Assembly: GCA_943735955.1 (NCBI GenBank)
Contig: OX030960.1
Coordinates: forward strand, 2,141,402-2,205,401
Direction: 5' to 3'
Length of the DNA: 64,000 nucleotides
DNA from: Piscicola geometra
Taxonomy: Eukaryota; Annelida; Clitellata; Hirudinida; Piscicolidae
The notes under the pieces were generated by a model. It made no database searches. It saw only the letters and a program-made list of their open reading frames with translations, and had not been told where the DNA came from. Positions within the stretch are counted from its first letter, which is position 1; every line of letters begins with the position of its first letter. Made by a program: the position numbers and the translations under genes. This document shows, in pieces, positions 20,476-31,706 of this stretch.

Positions 20476-22040
20476 AAATGCCAATGTTTCAGATAATATG
20501 AAACTAACTAGTAAATTAGAGTATATGAGAGCCCTGCTTTTGGATCGTGGTTAGAGATGCAGAGATTAGCTAAGATTGTTATAAACCAGCTATAATAAGA
20601 TATAAACCAGTTATTAGGAAAACTATATATACAGCAATTTTTATGTAAGAAGCATAGTGCCAATTTTTAATTATTTTACTTATACAATTTTTGTATGCGT
20701 TTAAGTAACTTACCACACTATAACAATATATCTAGGATGACCCATGAGGTAGGCGTGCTTGCTCTGATTGTTTGGTGACCGGGTGTATCATTGCGATACA
20801 GCTACCTTAGCTCACGATGCCACCACTGTAGGCCAGCACATAATGTATATTTATTTAAGTTTTAATACAAATAATGACAATACTTTCTTAGAATTGCTGG
20901 TGGGTCAGCATCTGATAATTATGCTCATAATTTCAAACGGGAAGTGGCCCAAGTGCGATCTCACTTTCTTTCAAAAATCGGGTTCATCAGCTTTTAGTTG
21001 ATGAGCTGCAGATTGATTTACTGCACCTTTCATGCAATGTGCATCCCTTAGATGCTATTGCCAATCTAAATGATTTGTATATTGATTTTTAAATGTCTGA
21101 GAGTTATTGAATATTCCTTTCTTTTTCAGACACAGCTTCAAAGGTGAACCAGGAGCGTTCAGGGCCTACCTAACAGCAAAGTCGTTTGAAAGATCTTTCT
21201 GCGCTACGTTGGCAACCGCCTACACCTCATCTTTCGCATGGCAGGCGTCATTATTATTATTTAAAACCATGTCATTTTTATTAGTAGTGACTTCAAGAAT
21301 GATGTGACCAAGGCCCTGTGGGAGGGACTCAATGAAGACAATGGTGCAACTACAGGCCCTTGGTTTGGTAGGGAAACTCCTCGCTGGGCCTTGGATCAAC
21401 CTTGTTAACTGAAACTATCACAACGTCTCCAATCTCGAGATGGTAAGGATTGGAATAATTTTCTCATTTTTCATTATTGAATCAATCCGTTAATTCATAA
21501 TACAGGCACCAGCATTCTAGATTGCAGATATTCAGAAGAATCCAGAAATGGCATTGAAAGTGGACGTGTTTTCGGACATCCTTTAAAGGAAGACGCAGTC
21601 CACAAAGCTAATATTTTATGCAAATAATGTAAATTTATTGCCTCACACAGTAAGTTCTCTAATGGAAGGAGCAGAACCAGTGATAGAGCAACAAATAGAA
21701 AGATACATTGTAGGAGACCTGTCCTGTCCCTCTGCTGAGGTGTTAATGGACACTCCCTCTGCTCCAGCCCATAACATCCATGCATGTATAAATGCATGAT
21801 TTACAAAAAATGTTTTCATTACAAATGTATTGATATTAACATGTTAGTGTTCTATACCTAATGCTAATCTAAACGGAATCCAAACTACTGAGGCAGAAAG
21901 AGCTTTGGGCATGGTGGACTTTTATATTAGAATAATCTTCGTATGTCACCATAGGTTTTATTGAAGGTAAGGCAAGGGTAAAATTAAATGGCACCTTGGA
22001 GTGGTTGATAGTGAAGAAGAACAAGATTCAATATATTTTA
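20476..22040 (+). repeat. U repeat family, copy 2
   Basis: Exon-like blocks in order: NVSDNMKLTSKLEYMRALLL (20479), FKREVAQVRSHFLS (~20933), VHQLLVDELQIDLLHLSCNV (~20988, shifted), RYVGNRLHLIFRMAGV (~21208), DFKNDVTKALWEGLNEDNGA (21288) with the alternative frame QLQALGLVGKLLAGPW, IEQQIERYIVGDLSCPSAEV (~21680), and RALGMVDFYI (~21899). It runs straight into a PLE leader near 22041 after LEWLIVKKNKIQYIL. Identical starts at 20476 and 24329, and identical ends at 22040 and 33460, show that PLE-U units were duplicated together. Confidence 0.6.
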
Positions 22041-23712
22041 CTTAATTCACATAAAATCACAATAAATACTAACCATGTATACGAGATTTACACACACACA
22101 AGAGGGACAGGAAGGATACACGAAGGAATACACCACACAAACGAAGCACAAATAATATATGACCCCACACACATAACACAAGGGCACTAGAGCAACTTGA
22201 AACTATCGATACACACCATACACAACCCACGGTGGAAGAGGAAGAGGAAACCGCGCCTTCCACAACACTAGCTCAAACTCGCACACCACAATCCAAACAA
22301 TTTACTTACATCAACAGACTCGGACACGAGCGGAGAGGTAAAAGACAATAACAGGAGCGAAATAAAAGAAAAAGCAACAAGCTTGCTCAAGAGCCTACAC
22401 CAGCTCGAGAGTTTTAAGGACATAGAAACAAATATGAGTTTCGAGAGAAGCCTCGAACGGATCGGATCGTCAATCCGTATAGCGGAAATGGGAAGGACGA
22501 CAGACTTCGACAAATTCATTACGGAAGAATTTGAAACCTTACGCATTAACCTTAGTTTGAAAATGGTGAACACAATAAACACACATAAAGAAAACTAATC
22601 CTCAAACTAAAAAAATCACCCCTTAACAACAATTAAAAGAGATCAAATAACCTTAATAAAAGAAACACTAAACCTACTAGAAACGGCAACAACAACAACA
22701 ACATTGACATCAATAACAACAACCATAACACCACCAACAACGTCTATAACACCCACAACAACACTAACGACAACAACGACAACAACCACAACAACAACGA
22801 CAACACCAAGTACAACAGCGACAACAACATCAACACTTACAACAACATCAACAAACGCGAACGAACAACAGACACAGGCCTGAATATCAAACTAATTGAA
22901 ATGACTGAAATACAAACAAAAAACAAAAAAACAAAAACTCAGAAACACAAATTACAGACATTAAAAACAAAAGAAATACACCAACGATGAACCAACCAAC
23001 AGAAGACATACCATCCAAAACACGATCAGTAAACAACGACACACAAGAACATACTATTACACCAACACCAAGAGCTAAAACTCTCAGAAAAACCACGCTG
23101 AGATTGCAAAAAGATATTCTTGAAGCCATCATAGACACAAACCTCAATTCAGCGATCGAGGCCACCAACCAACCAAGCACCTCGAAACAATAAAGAATCG
23201 AAAGAAACCATGCACATAAAACACTGTTTCTCATTCATTCGTTAATACACTGACTTACTATTATCACTAACTTGTTCGCTTTTTTCGTTGATCGTAAATG
23301 ACTTACTATGTTTTCCTTATTTGTTCTACAATGACTTTTTTCACGTTAATAAAATGATATTAATAAAACTTTATAAAAAACCACTTATCGAATAACTAAA
23401 AAAATAACGAGAAATACTCGTAAAAACACGTATACACATATATATTCACACAAAAATACAAGAAAACTCGTAAAGAGACAATAATAAAAGAAAGAGAATA
23501 GTTGTTGAAGAATAAAAACCTCTCAAAAATAATACATACAAACAGTTGCCAAATTACAAAAACCTCCCAAAACTAACAACAGCCTCAATAGAGAAGTGGT
23601 ATACAGAAGAAGAGGAATTAGAGTGAATATCCCAATCAAATCCGATTACATAGGCCGGAACGCGTCACCTGTGGACTCGAAAGAGCCCACAACTACACAC
23701 CCCTAACCTTAT
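22041..23712 (+). mobile_element. RT-less Penelope-like element
   Basis: The leader resembles 29980-30060 (ACACAAGAGGGACAGGAAGG). The N-terminal ORF is broken but readable: RGRGNRAFHN (~22235), LLKSLHQLESFKDIETNMSF and FERSLERIGSSIRIAEMGRT (22383 on), TTDFDKFITEEFETLRINLS. A Thr-coding ACA/ACN tract follows at 22680-22860, then 22987-23193 with TPRAKTLRKTTLRLQKDILE and ending NSAIEATNQPSTSKQ. RT is absent; the TLRLQKD tail is the same as the one after the RT at 42385. It ends with a hairpin and telomere-like block at 23590-23712. Confidence 0.7.
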
Positions 23713-23760
23713 CAACACTCTTATACCCAATCTTAACCCTAACCACACCCCCAATCCCTC
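23590..23760 (+). other. PLE 3' terminal block with hairpin and degenerate telomeric tract
   Basis: It carries GAGAAGTGGTATACAGAAGA, CATAGGCCGGAACGC and the hairpin TGTGGACTC-GAAA-GAGCCCACA (23670-23691). A loose tract follows, ACCCCTAACCTTATC ... CTTAACCCTAACC (23698-23745). Compared with the copy at 42933, the stem has a compensatory A-T to G-C change. Confidence 0.75.
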
Positions 23761-23889
23761 ATTACCAATCCCCACACCACCGACCCCCACACACCCACAA
23801 CCATCAACATATCGCCAAAACCAAACACCACCCTCGACTCATGATCAAAACCTTTCTTCCCCTTCACAAACCACCACTCCCGCCCATCC

Positions 23890-23951
23890 CCCATCCACCA
23901 CCACAACCACAACCACAACCACAACCACCACCACCACCCCCCCCCCCCCCC
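23890..23951. repeat. CCACAA/CCA-rich tract ending in a run of 15 C
   Basis: (CCACAA)n, (CCA)n and finally 15 consecutive C lie just right of the degenerate telomeric tract. The surrounding 23760-24000 is C-rich, G-poor DNA without coding signal, perhaps a decayed telomere-like region. Confidence 0.8.
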
Positions 23952-24200
23952 GGGCGACCCGCACCAAACCATAGAACATAATTCTTCCTAAAACGTCTCC
24001 CATCTCCACCCCGAACCAAACACAGCTATTGTTCTGGAGTTTTTTATCTTTTCAAAAAAACCGATACCAACTCATTGTACACGATAAATAAAATTTACTT
24101 ACACATCACAAACTAAAATAGAATCAAAGAACCACCCAGTCGTTTAAATCATAATAAAATAAAAACTTAAACAAAAAAAACTTCCAAAAAAACCAACATA

Positions 24201-24328
24201 ATAGAGAAGGGGTATTTAGAAGAAGAGGAACTAGAGTAAACACCCGAATCAATTCCGAAAACATAAGCCGGAACGCTTTCCGTGACTCGAAAGAGTTCAC
24301 ACACCTCAACCTAACCCTAACCCTAATA
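24201..24328 (+). other. Second PLE 3' terminal block, tandem to the previous one
   Basis: Sequence is nearly identical to 20346-20475: hairpin GTGACTC-GAAA-GAGTTCAC (24282-24300) and CCTAACCCTAACCCTAA (24310-24326), joined to the same U start. The preceding ~200 bp (24000-24200) are AT-rich with no RT or ORF1, so this is a heavily 5'-truncated PLE lying head to tail behind the one ending at 23712. Confidence 0.8.
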
Positions 24329-24680
24329 AATGCCAATGTTTCAGATAATATGAAACTAACTAGTAAATTAGAGTATATAAGTGGCCTGATCGTGGCGAGA
24401 GATCCAGAGATTAGCTAAGTTATAAACCAGCTATAAATAGCTATAAACCAGTCATTAGGAAAACTATATATACAGCAATTTTAATGAATATACCCGTAAG
24501 AAGCAGTGCCAATTTTTAATTATTTTACTAATACAATTTTTGTATGCGTTTAAGTAACTTACCACACTATAGCAATATATCTAGAATGACCCATGAAGTA
24601 GGCGTGCTTGCTCTGATAGTTTGGTGAGCATATGTATCATTGCGATACAGCTACATTGTAGGAGACCTGTCCTATTAGCA
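24329..24680 (+). repeat. U repeat family, copy 3 (internally deleted)
   Basis: It starts with the same bases as copy 2 (AATGTTTCAGATAATATG) and follows it to the GATACAGCTAC motif near 24654. It then jumps to TTGTAGGAGACCTGTCC, which in other copies lies about 900 bp further on (VGDLSC exon). Most of the exons are therefore deleted. Confidence 0.65.
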
Positions 24681-26860
24681 AACAACTAAATGACTCTTCT
24701 TTCTTGTGTTCATTTTCCATATTAGTTATTTTTAGAATTATTAACATGTTGATAAAAGTGTTTTATTTGTGTGTTAATCTTTTATTGACTGTCAGGTCGG
24801 GTTTTTTTATATTTCTGATGTTTCTCATCCTCAACCTGCTACTATTACCACAGCGACTAAACCGGCAAGCATACCATCTTGTCACTATTACAAATTTTAG
24901 TTTTTCATAATAAACTTTTTTTTTAATAATAAAATCACTAAATAAAACGTATATTCTAATATACAAGTATATTAAGTTTGTATAATGCCGTTAATACAAG
25001 CCGCACACTAATCGACGCGATGCAACGTGCCTCACTTTTTCAGCCTAACAACATGAAACAAATGCTAATTTCAACTGCTATATCTTATAATCGTTTAGTA
25101 ATATGTTTAGTACATATTTTTTAAACTCCGAAAATAGTAATAAAAAGTTAAGATAAGAAAAGGTTGAAATAAAAAACCGTGCAACTATAGTTATACCTCA
25201 GAATATATAGAAGCGCCTGCATTTCGCGCAATAGACTAAATTATAAAAGAATACTATATTTAGTACATTATTATTATTTTTGATTAATATATCATTAAAT
25301 GGCATTTATTGTTGGAAGCGTTTCATTCGAAATGTTTCAATTTGAAAACTACAAATATTGAAAAAGGAGAACACGCTTCAGACATGCTTGTGCATAATAT
25401 CGCTTAAATTTCAATAATTCTATAAAAAAATATTAGTATTAAAAGGTACAAAGTAGACTTACTTGAATTAGAACATGGGCTTCCATTTCTTGCAAACATG
25501 ACATCAGGCTTCTCCTCCAATAGTCTTGCCATGCTGAAACTAACTTTCTTCTGTTAAAACTCAAGAGAATTTGTTCTTTATATATAGAAACTCCTGGATT
25601 TCGCGCCATATAGACTAAATTATATTAAGTACGCGATATACATAAATTGCCACTTCACTATATCTTTGCCTTTCTATGTTCATTAATGTTAAAGGAAAAT
25701 ATATACGAACGAATGCAAATACAATTTTTTTACAACCATAAAGTCGCAAAAAAGGAATAATGATTCTACTGATTTGAATAACCTAATTACATACGATAAA
25801 TTGAAGAAAGCGTTTTTTATATATAAATATATATATGCGTATTCTGTCATAAATGAAAACAATCTGACTTTTTTCTTTAATATTCATTGTTATATGTCAC
25901 TTCTTTTAGCTAAAAAGATCAACTGGTATAACTTGAAAAGTATGCTGTGCGTAATCATCCATTCTTTCTACTACCGATAATTTATTAGGAAATATTAAGT
26001 GGAAAATGGACGATTCAGTGCAGAAGAAACTAAAACAATGGATCCTTGAAAAAAGCCGCGATGAAAGCCGTGAGGATAAAGGCATGAGTAACGATGAAGA
26101 AGCTATCAGCGAGATCGACACTGAAATGAGCGATGGCCAAGAAGAATATAATAAGTGATAATGATGATCATATGAAATAGTGTATTCCAAGTCAAAGGGA
26201 TACAGATTATCGTGCCTATGAAGCTTTCCAGTTGTTCATCCAGAACATTGAAAACATTTTGGATTGAAAAAACAAGGAAACCGAAATGCGTAATTATGAA
26301 AAGTAAAGTTGGAAAAAATGTCTTCGTTAATCGGTGTTCTTATTATTTCTGGTATTCATAAACGAATCAATCACTGAAATGTTGTATAACTGTTGGTCAA
26401 AAAACCGGCTTGTTGTTATTGCTTCAAGAATCAAGTGCCCATTCAGTAAAATTAAATTTTTAAATTTCATTGAAACAATTGATCGAATTTTTATTTATTT
26501 TACTATCAAATACAGTTTTAGTTAGTTCACAGACACAAATTAGTGCAAAACTATTTTTGAACACTTTATTCCAGTAAAACCAACTATCTCCAAATAATGG
26601 TGACTTTAAGTGTGTGGGTTGTTTAGAAAGTTCAAGTCGTTGTGCAACAATGCATGCCATACAAAGAAATAAACTCACTGATTCCTACATTCTCATCCCA
26701 TGCAAGCCACTTACAACGATCATTATTGAAAAAAAAATTAACATCTACTGATTACATAATTTTAATGTTATAGGTTAGGTTAACAAATAAGCTGATACGT
26801 AGGTAACAGTATAATGCAGTCTACACGAGTAGTGAAAAGATAAATAGGCGAAAGTCACTG
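24681..26860. repeat. Segment A: AT-rich duplicated region downstream of U copy 3
   Basis: Most of this segment recurs at 45441-46640 and 48310-49290 (segment B) at high similarity, in the same order. Coding-like traces shared by both copies are: on the minus strand, VSFSMARLLEEKPDVMFARN before a GTAAGT donor (~25465-25550); on the plus strand, an acidic peptide KQWILEKSRDESREDKGMSN and EIDTEMSDGQEE (~26005-26150). Within each copy a TTTCGCGCA-ATA-GACTAAATTAT motif is repeated about 400-550 bp apart. No family was recognised. The pieces follow U in both places, so they may be the 3' part of the U unit. Confidence 0.5.
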
Positions 26861-27889
26861 CTGTACAAAATAAATTAGGGTAGATTGTACATTGAACAAG
26901 TAAAATTTGTTTGTCGATTCGACGAGGACCACTGGGTTTGTCTCTTTTTTTCTTCGGTTATCTTGTTTGTCTCGCATGTTTTGATAGTAGTAATGACGAC
27001 ATGGAGTCGCGACTTTAAATGGTGATAGCAATGAGTCTGATGATGGAACAACAGCACAAGGAAAAACTTGTCATTTATGTCTAAATGTGGAAACATAGCA
27101 TGGCGAAGTAATCTTGTGTATCCAATTGCAGTGAGGCATGGGAACAGAATATCATGCATGTAAAGTTTGCTTATTTGCTTTGTGAAATGTTGACAGTCCA
27201 AGACATAGTTTTGCGTCTTGTAAAAATCAAACAAAAACTGATTTATCAATTTAATTAATCAGGTCTAGGAGTTAAAATATTGGAAAGTGTTTTCAATGCA
27301 TTATTGTTAAATACCAAATATTTTCAAGCCATTTAACAATATGTTTCAGTTAAAACGTTGCAATAGTAAAAGTCTTAAAACCTCAAAGATAGATTTAATT
27401 ATGTTTAAAAGGAAAGTGGTTTCAATTCATTACAGGAGGTCAGCAAGAATGTGTTTATACAACCTAGCAAAAGACAAAGAATACAAAATAAACGTTTGAA
27501 TGATTCAATTGTAATGAGTTCTCTTGATTGCGATGAGACATTTTGAAAAATAAAAAAATTAAACAAGTTTTTATTAGTTTACTGCACAATGTAATAGGGG
27601 AACTGCAAACATGATTTAACGATAAAGCAGTAACAGCACTTATTCTTTCATTAAATTAATTTTGAATATAAAGAATTGAACCATTAATTCACATGTCAGA
27701 GAAAGAAGTTAAAAAAAATTATTAGAATCTTAAAATATTGTGAAAAAAATTTAAAAAAAGACAATAAATTCAAACCTTAACAAACAATTTAATGAAATCA
27801 AAGATGCACTTCAATCAAAAAATATTATTTAGCTCATTGAAATTACTATAGAAATATCTACTTCTACATGTGGAAATTCATTTCGGACA
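26861..27889. other. AT-rich stretch without a recognised gene
   Basis: There are short open frames on both strands (for example minus 26875-27249, 124 aa) without a known motif. A plus-strand frame with two stops reads KTCHLCLNVE and EYHACKVCLFAL (~27050-27190), which looks like a decayed Cys-rich finger, but this is weak. Otherwise I see nothing. Confidence 0.4.
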
Positions 27890-27939
27890 GTGAATAAGAT
27901 TGTCGTTCTGCATAGACGATCAATGTCACATAACAAGAA

Positions 27940-28135
27940 AACTCAACCAGCATCACCATCAAAGAAACATTTGAAACACTCGAGAGCATATTTACTTTCA
28001 CACTTCACTTCAATCATCCAATCATCATACTGTCGTCTCAAAGAAATCAAACACGTACATCAAATACTTAAAAACAAAGATACGTTTGAAACACTCGACA
28101 GCCAATTCGTTCACACTTCACATCAATCATCCAAT
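27940..28135. repeat. ~120-bp imperfect direct repeat
   Basis: Two units share TTTGAAACACTCGA and CACTTCA(C/A)ATCAATCATC with AATCATCA at their ends (27968-28030 and 28084-28140). They lie just upstream of LINE endonuclease-like sequence and may be its 5' UTR repeats. Confidence 0.5.
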
Positions 28136-28329
28136 CATCAGGGCCTGGAACGAGGGTAGAAACTGTAGCGTGCGCAAGTTTAGGTATGTCTACCTATGCA
28201 CGTGAAGACGGGAATCGGCAAACGAAGAGAAACCACTGGATGGTCAACGGTCAAAAAAGCGATTTTCAGCAAAGCGTTGTGGAACGCTAAGGGCATGACG
28301 AGACACGTAGAACATCATGGTCATCCATT

Positions 28330-29690
28330 GCACCCGTATCCATCTCCAGCCGTCTCGACTAGGCACATGGAATGTTCGGATACTCTTGGACAAAGATGAT
28401 TTATACAAACCACATACCCACGTTCTCTGGATCATACCACCTTCTCAGCGTAGATCTTGGAGAAGTGGGCTGAACACTTTGACAACGTCCTGAATCGCCC
28501 TTCTACAATCATCGTCGAAGCCATCAATCGTCTTTCCAAAGTGCCCACTAACGAAGCACTGGGTGATCCTCAAAACTTGCACGAGACCCAGATAGCAATT
28601 CGTCTTCATTCCAGTTGCAAAGCAGCTTGTTCAGACGCTATATCAGCTGAAGTCTACAAGGAGGGTCCTTCCTGACTAAAAAGCTTCACCAGTTGTTATA
28701 ATGATGTGGATAAAATAGGCGATTTCGCAAGAATTCAAAGATGCTTCCATAATACACTTCTACAAGCGTAAAGTAAGAAGACAAGCCGGTGACAACCACA
28801 GAGGTATGTCACAGCTTTCTATTGCAGAAAAAACATTTGCAAGAATCCTGCTAAACCGCCTCACAGTGCACCTTATCTAAGATCTTCGGCATGAAAGTCA
28901 GCTTGGTTTCCAAAAAGAACGAGAAAACATTGACATGTTCGCTGCCAGGCAGTGTCAGGAGTAAAACTCTGACCTATTTTCTACATATTTGAACCTCACA
29001 AAGGTTTTTGACAGTCAGTAGAGGGTCTGTTGAAGATCATGGCAAAGTACGGTTGTCCAAAGAAATTCATTGTCTTGGTGCGAAAAAGCCACAGAGGCAT
29101 GCATGCCAGAGTCCAGGACAGTAGAGAATTATTTTATCCTTTTTAGTTACTTACAAGGTCAAACAAGGTTGCTTCTAGCACAAGCTCTGTTAAGCCACAT
29201 GTTTTCAGCCATGCTGACTGATGTCTTCAGAGATGAGTTGGTTGGTATCAATCTGAAGTACCACACAGATGGAAAACTGTTCAAAATTCGGAGGCTCGAG
29301 GCAAAAACCAAGGTTACGACAGACTGTCTCAGAAACCAACATACAACGCAGCGTTAATCTGTTCTCCAGTGCCTTCAAACTTTGACCTGACGATCAGACT
29401 GAAGACCTTCATTAGCCAGCACCTGGAAAGGCTTACGTTAAGCTCAACATTACGGTCAATGGCAAAAGGCTCAACACAGTGGACCGGTTTACCTACCTTA
29501 CCAATACATAATCCCAGAGTGTCACTATTGAAAGCGAACGTCAGGATTGCTAGAACAAGTTCTACCTTTGACAGGTTGTCCCAGAAAGACATCACCACCA
29601 CGACCAAGCTAAAAGTATACAGAACCTTGGTTCTCCCCACACTGCTATATGCATGTGAAACGTGGATTATGTATTTACACCATCCTAGAA
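28330..29690 (+). pseudogene. LINE (family A) with endonuclease start and RT, very degenerate
   Basis: A trace of the AP endonuclease start (SRLGTWNVRILLDKDD, ~28353) is followed by a deletion. Next come a pre-RT region (WAEHFDNVLNRPSTI, 28463) and RT pieces: CGFQKER-type in another frame, KIMAKYGCPKKFIVLVRK, LSHMFSAMLTDVFRDELVGI (29190), PSNFDLTIRLK, TKLKVYRTLVLPTLLYACET. At least eight frameshifts or stops occur. The same family gives 50645-51775. After CETW it joins sequence of the second CACTA-like copy. Confidence 0.7.
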
Positions 29691-29847
29691 ATGCACCGTG
29701 TAAAAATTGATTTTTAAAAAATGATTACAGTAGACATGAACTGTTTGTCTAAAAAAGTATTACCTTATAACAAAATTTATGTTACTTTGCCACTTTTGCA
29801 TAGGAAGTGACTCTACCCTAAATTTTAAATGATGTCAGATTTATTAT
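29691..29847 (+). mobile_element. CACTA-like element copy 2, left fragment
   Basis: This is about 90% similar to 12180-12345 of the full CACTA-like element (ATGCACCGTGTAAAAATTGA, then CTTTGCCACTTTTGCATAGG). It is the 3' end of the transposase and the spacer before the DUF4806-like gene. It breaks off at ATAAAAT, where a PLE begins; the remainder continues at 31707. Confidence 0.85.
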
Positions 29848-29987
29848 AAAATGGGAGACCAGAGAAAGAAGGAAGACCAGAGAAAGGACTCGACATACCA
29901 TCGACTCAGAAAGAACTTGACATACCATCAACTCAGAAGAAACCGGACAATTTATTATCTACTTACCTCAATTTTACACATTAAACA

Positions 29988-31205
29988 ATGTTCACCAGAT
30001 CATCCCACAGGTTCCCATACACGAGAGGAACAGGAAGGACACATGGAGAGACACATCACCCAAACGAAGCACAAATAATTTACATCCCCACACACACCAC
30101 AAGAGGGATGCACAGATACGCACCGTACACAACAACACACCGCGGAAGAGGAAGGGGAAACCGCACCTTCCACAACACAAACTACAACTCGCCCACCACG
30201 AGTATAAACAGCAACACACACAACACGCTAACTTCCACAGACTCGGACACGAGCGAAGAAGACATGAACCACAATAACGAGATCAGAGAAAAAATCACAA
30301 GCCTACTGAAGAGCCTACACCAGCTCGAAAATTTCAAGAACATCGGAACCAAAATGAACTTCGAAAGAAGTCTCGAAAGAGTAGGATCATCAATCCGCAT
30401 AGCGGAAATGAAAAGGACTACAGATTTCGATAAAATAATCACGGAAGAGTTTGAAACATTCCGAATTAACTTAAGATGCAAAATAGTGGACACGATTGAA
30501 ACCCACATCAAAAAATCGATATTGAAACTGAAAAACCAACCTTTACCAACAATCAAAAAGGAAATCCACATGGCCCGCAAAACAAATAAAAAATGGAAGA
30601 ACAAACTGGAGGACGACTTAATGAACCTAATCAAGGAAACAATAGGCATACAGGAAACAACAACAATAACACCAACCACAACCACAGCGACAATAACACC
30701 AACCACAACGACATCAACAACTTCCATAACACGTACAACAACACCAACCACAACAACATCAACAACAACTACGACGACAACAACTCCAAGCACAACAACA
30801 ATAACAGTACCAACACACACAACAACAATAAACGAACCAATAACCATGGACACAGGCTTGGACAATTTAAACATAAAACTAAATAAACTAATTGAAATCA
30901 TGGCAGACATAAAAACTAAGAACGCCAACCTAGAGTCACAAATTACGAACATCAAGAACACAAACACACCAAAAACAAACCAACCCCCTGAAGACATAAT
31001 ACCCGAGACACCATCGGCAAGTCAAAAACACAATGTCATACCGACACCAAGAGGGAAACTACCCAGAAAAAACACACTAAGATTACAAAAAGACGCAATG
31101 GAAACAAACATTAACGACAATGCAGGAAGCAACAGGCCAACAACCGAAACAAGATTGCGCCAACTCTATCATGTAAAAATACGAACCAAACAACTGATTG
31201 ATTGA
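29988..31205 (+). CDS. PLE N-terminal/ORF1-type protein, intact, no RT
   Basis: The 405-residue open frame shows a basic start with SSHRFPYTRGTGRTHGETHH, an RGRGRGN patch (~residues 44-50), an ordered charged region at ~85-215 (LLKSLHQLENFKNIGTKMNF; SLERVGSSIRIAEMKRTTDF; ITEEFETFRINLRCKIVD), a Thr-rich stretch from ~residue 222 (ACA/ACC codons), a short coiled segment (NIKLNKLIEIMADIKTKNAN), and a tail with PRGKLPRKNTLRLQKDAM. Related broken copies lie at 22041, 33461, 37851 and 38466. Acidic and basic blocks plus RG repeats suggest RNA binding; this is inference. The TLRLQKD tail also ends the RT protein at 42498, so the two products share a C-terminus. An upstream in-frame methionine is possible, but 29988 lies closest to the conserved start of other copies. 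Confidence 0.6.
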   Translation: MFTRSSHRFPYTRGTGRTHGETHHPNEAQIIYIPTHTTRGMHRYAPYTTTHRGRGRGNRTFHNTNYNSPTTSINSNTHNTLTSTDSDTSEEDMNHNNEIREKITSLLKSLHQLENFKNIGTKMNFERSLERVGSSIRIAEMKRTTDFDKIITEEFETFRINLRCKIVDTIETHIKKSILKLKNQPLPTIKKEIHMARKTNKKWKNKLEDDLMNLIKETIGIQETTTITPTTTTATITPTTTTSTTSITRTTTPTTTTSTTTTTTTTPSTTTITVPTHTTTINEPITMDTGLDNLNIKLNKLIEIMADIKTKNANLESQITNIKNTNTPKTNQPPEDIIPETPSASQKHNVIPTPRGKLPRKNTLRLQKDAMETNINDNAGSNRPTTETRLRQLYHVKIRTKQLID

Positions 31206-31576
31206 CTCTATTTACCAGTTTCATTGACTAAATGTTATTAACATGTTTAATCATTCTTTTTTCGATTATTGTTGAATTAAACACATTCGTTTTTCAATTG
31301 TTGTTGAATTAAACACATACTTATGTTACGAGGACGTTATTCAAATAAAAATGACAAATTTTCTTTTCCAAGAAAAAAACTTACCAAATACTCACAAAAA
31401 AAACACATTCGTATTCACATAAGAATACAAAAAAATATATGGATATACATATATATATATATACAAATATAGAGAACAATGAGTATATGTATAGATATAT
31501 ACATATCAACAAAAAACTGAACACAAACAGTCGCTAAATAACACAATAAATCCTCCCGAAAAACCAATAACACCCT

Positions 31577-31706
31577 CAATAGAGAAGTGGTATACGGCAG
31601 AAGAGGAATTAGAGTTAAACATCCCAATCAGATCCGAGTACATAAGCCGGAAAGCACTACTTGTAGACTCGAAAGAGGCTACAACCATACAAACCCTAAC
31701 CCTAAC
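31577..31706 (+). other. PLE 3' terminal block (hairpin + telomeric units)
   Basis: It carries AGAGAAGTGGTATACGGCAG, CATAAGCCGGAAAGC and the hairpin TGTAGACTC-GAAA-GAGGCTACA (31662-31683, one mismatch), ending AAACCCTAACCCTAAC. The upstream 3' UTR (31206-31576) is AT-rich with an (AT)n tract at 31445-31470. Confidence 0.8.

Larger units (their letters stand above)
29848..31706 (+). mobile_element. RT-less PLE inserted in the second CACTA-like copy
   Basis: The flanks are adjacent parts of the CACTA-like element (12327 and ~12348 by alignment), so the 1.86-kb insert has clear borders. About seven target bases are missing and there is no target duplication. The insert has a leader, one intact 405-residue ORF, an AT-rich 3' UTR, and a 3' block with hairpin and AAACCCTAACCCTAAC (31691-31706) directly at the right junction. 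No RT is present. It fits an endonuclease-independent insertion at a break with a template ending in telomeric units (inference). Confidence 0.8.

Noticed and set aside
23937..23951. Poly-C run as a functional i-motif/G4 site
   Set aside because: A single homopolymer of 15 C in C-rich repeat DNA may be a sequencing or slippage effect; no second line of evidence.
26875..27249. 124-residue minus-strand gene
   Set aside because: No motif, no splice or start context and not conserved in segment B; AT-rich chance frame.
30182..30997. 271-residue minus-strand frame rich in Val/Ser
   Set aside because: It is antisense to the Thr-rich (ACA/ACC) part of the intact PLE ORF; the composition explains its openness.
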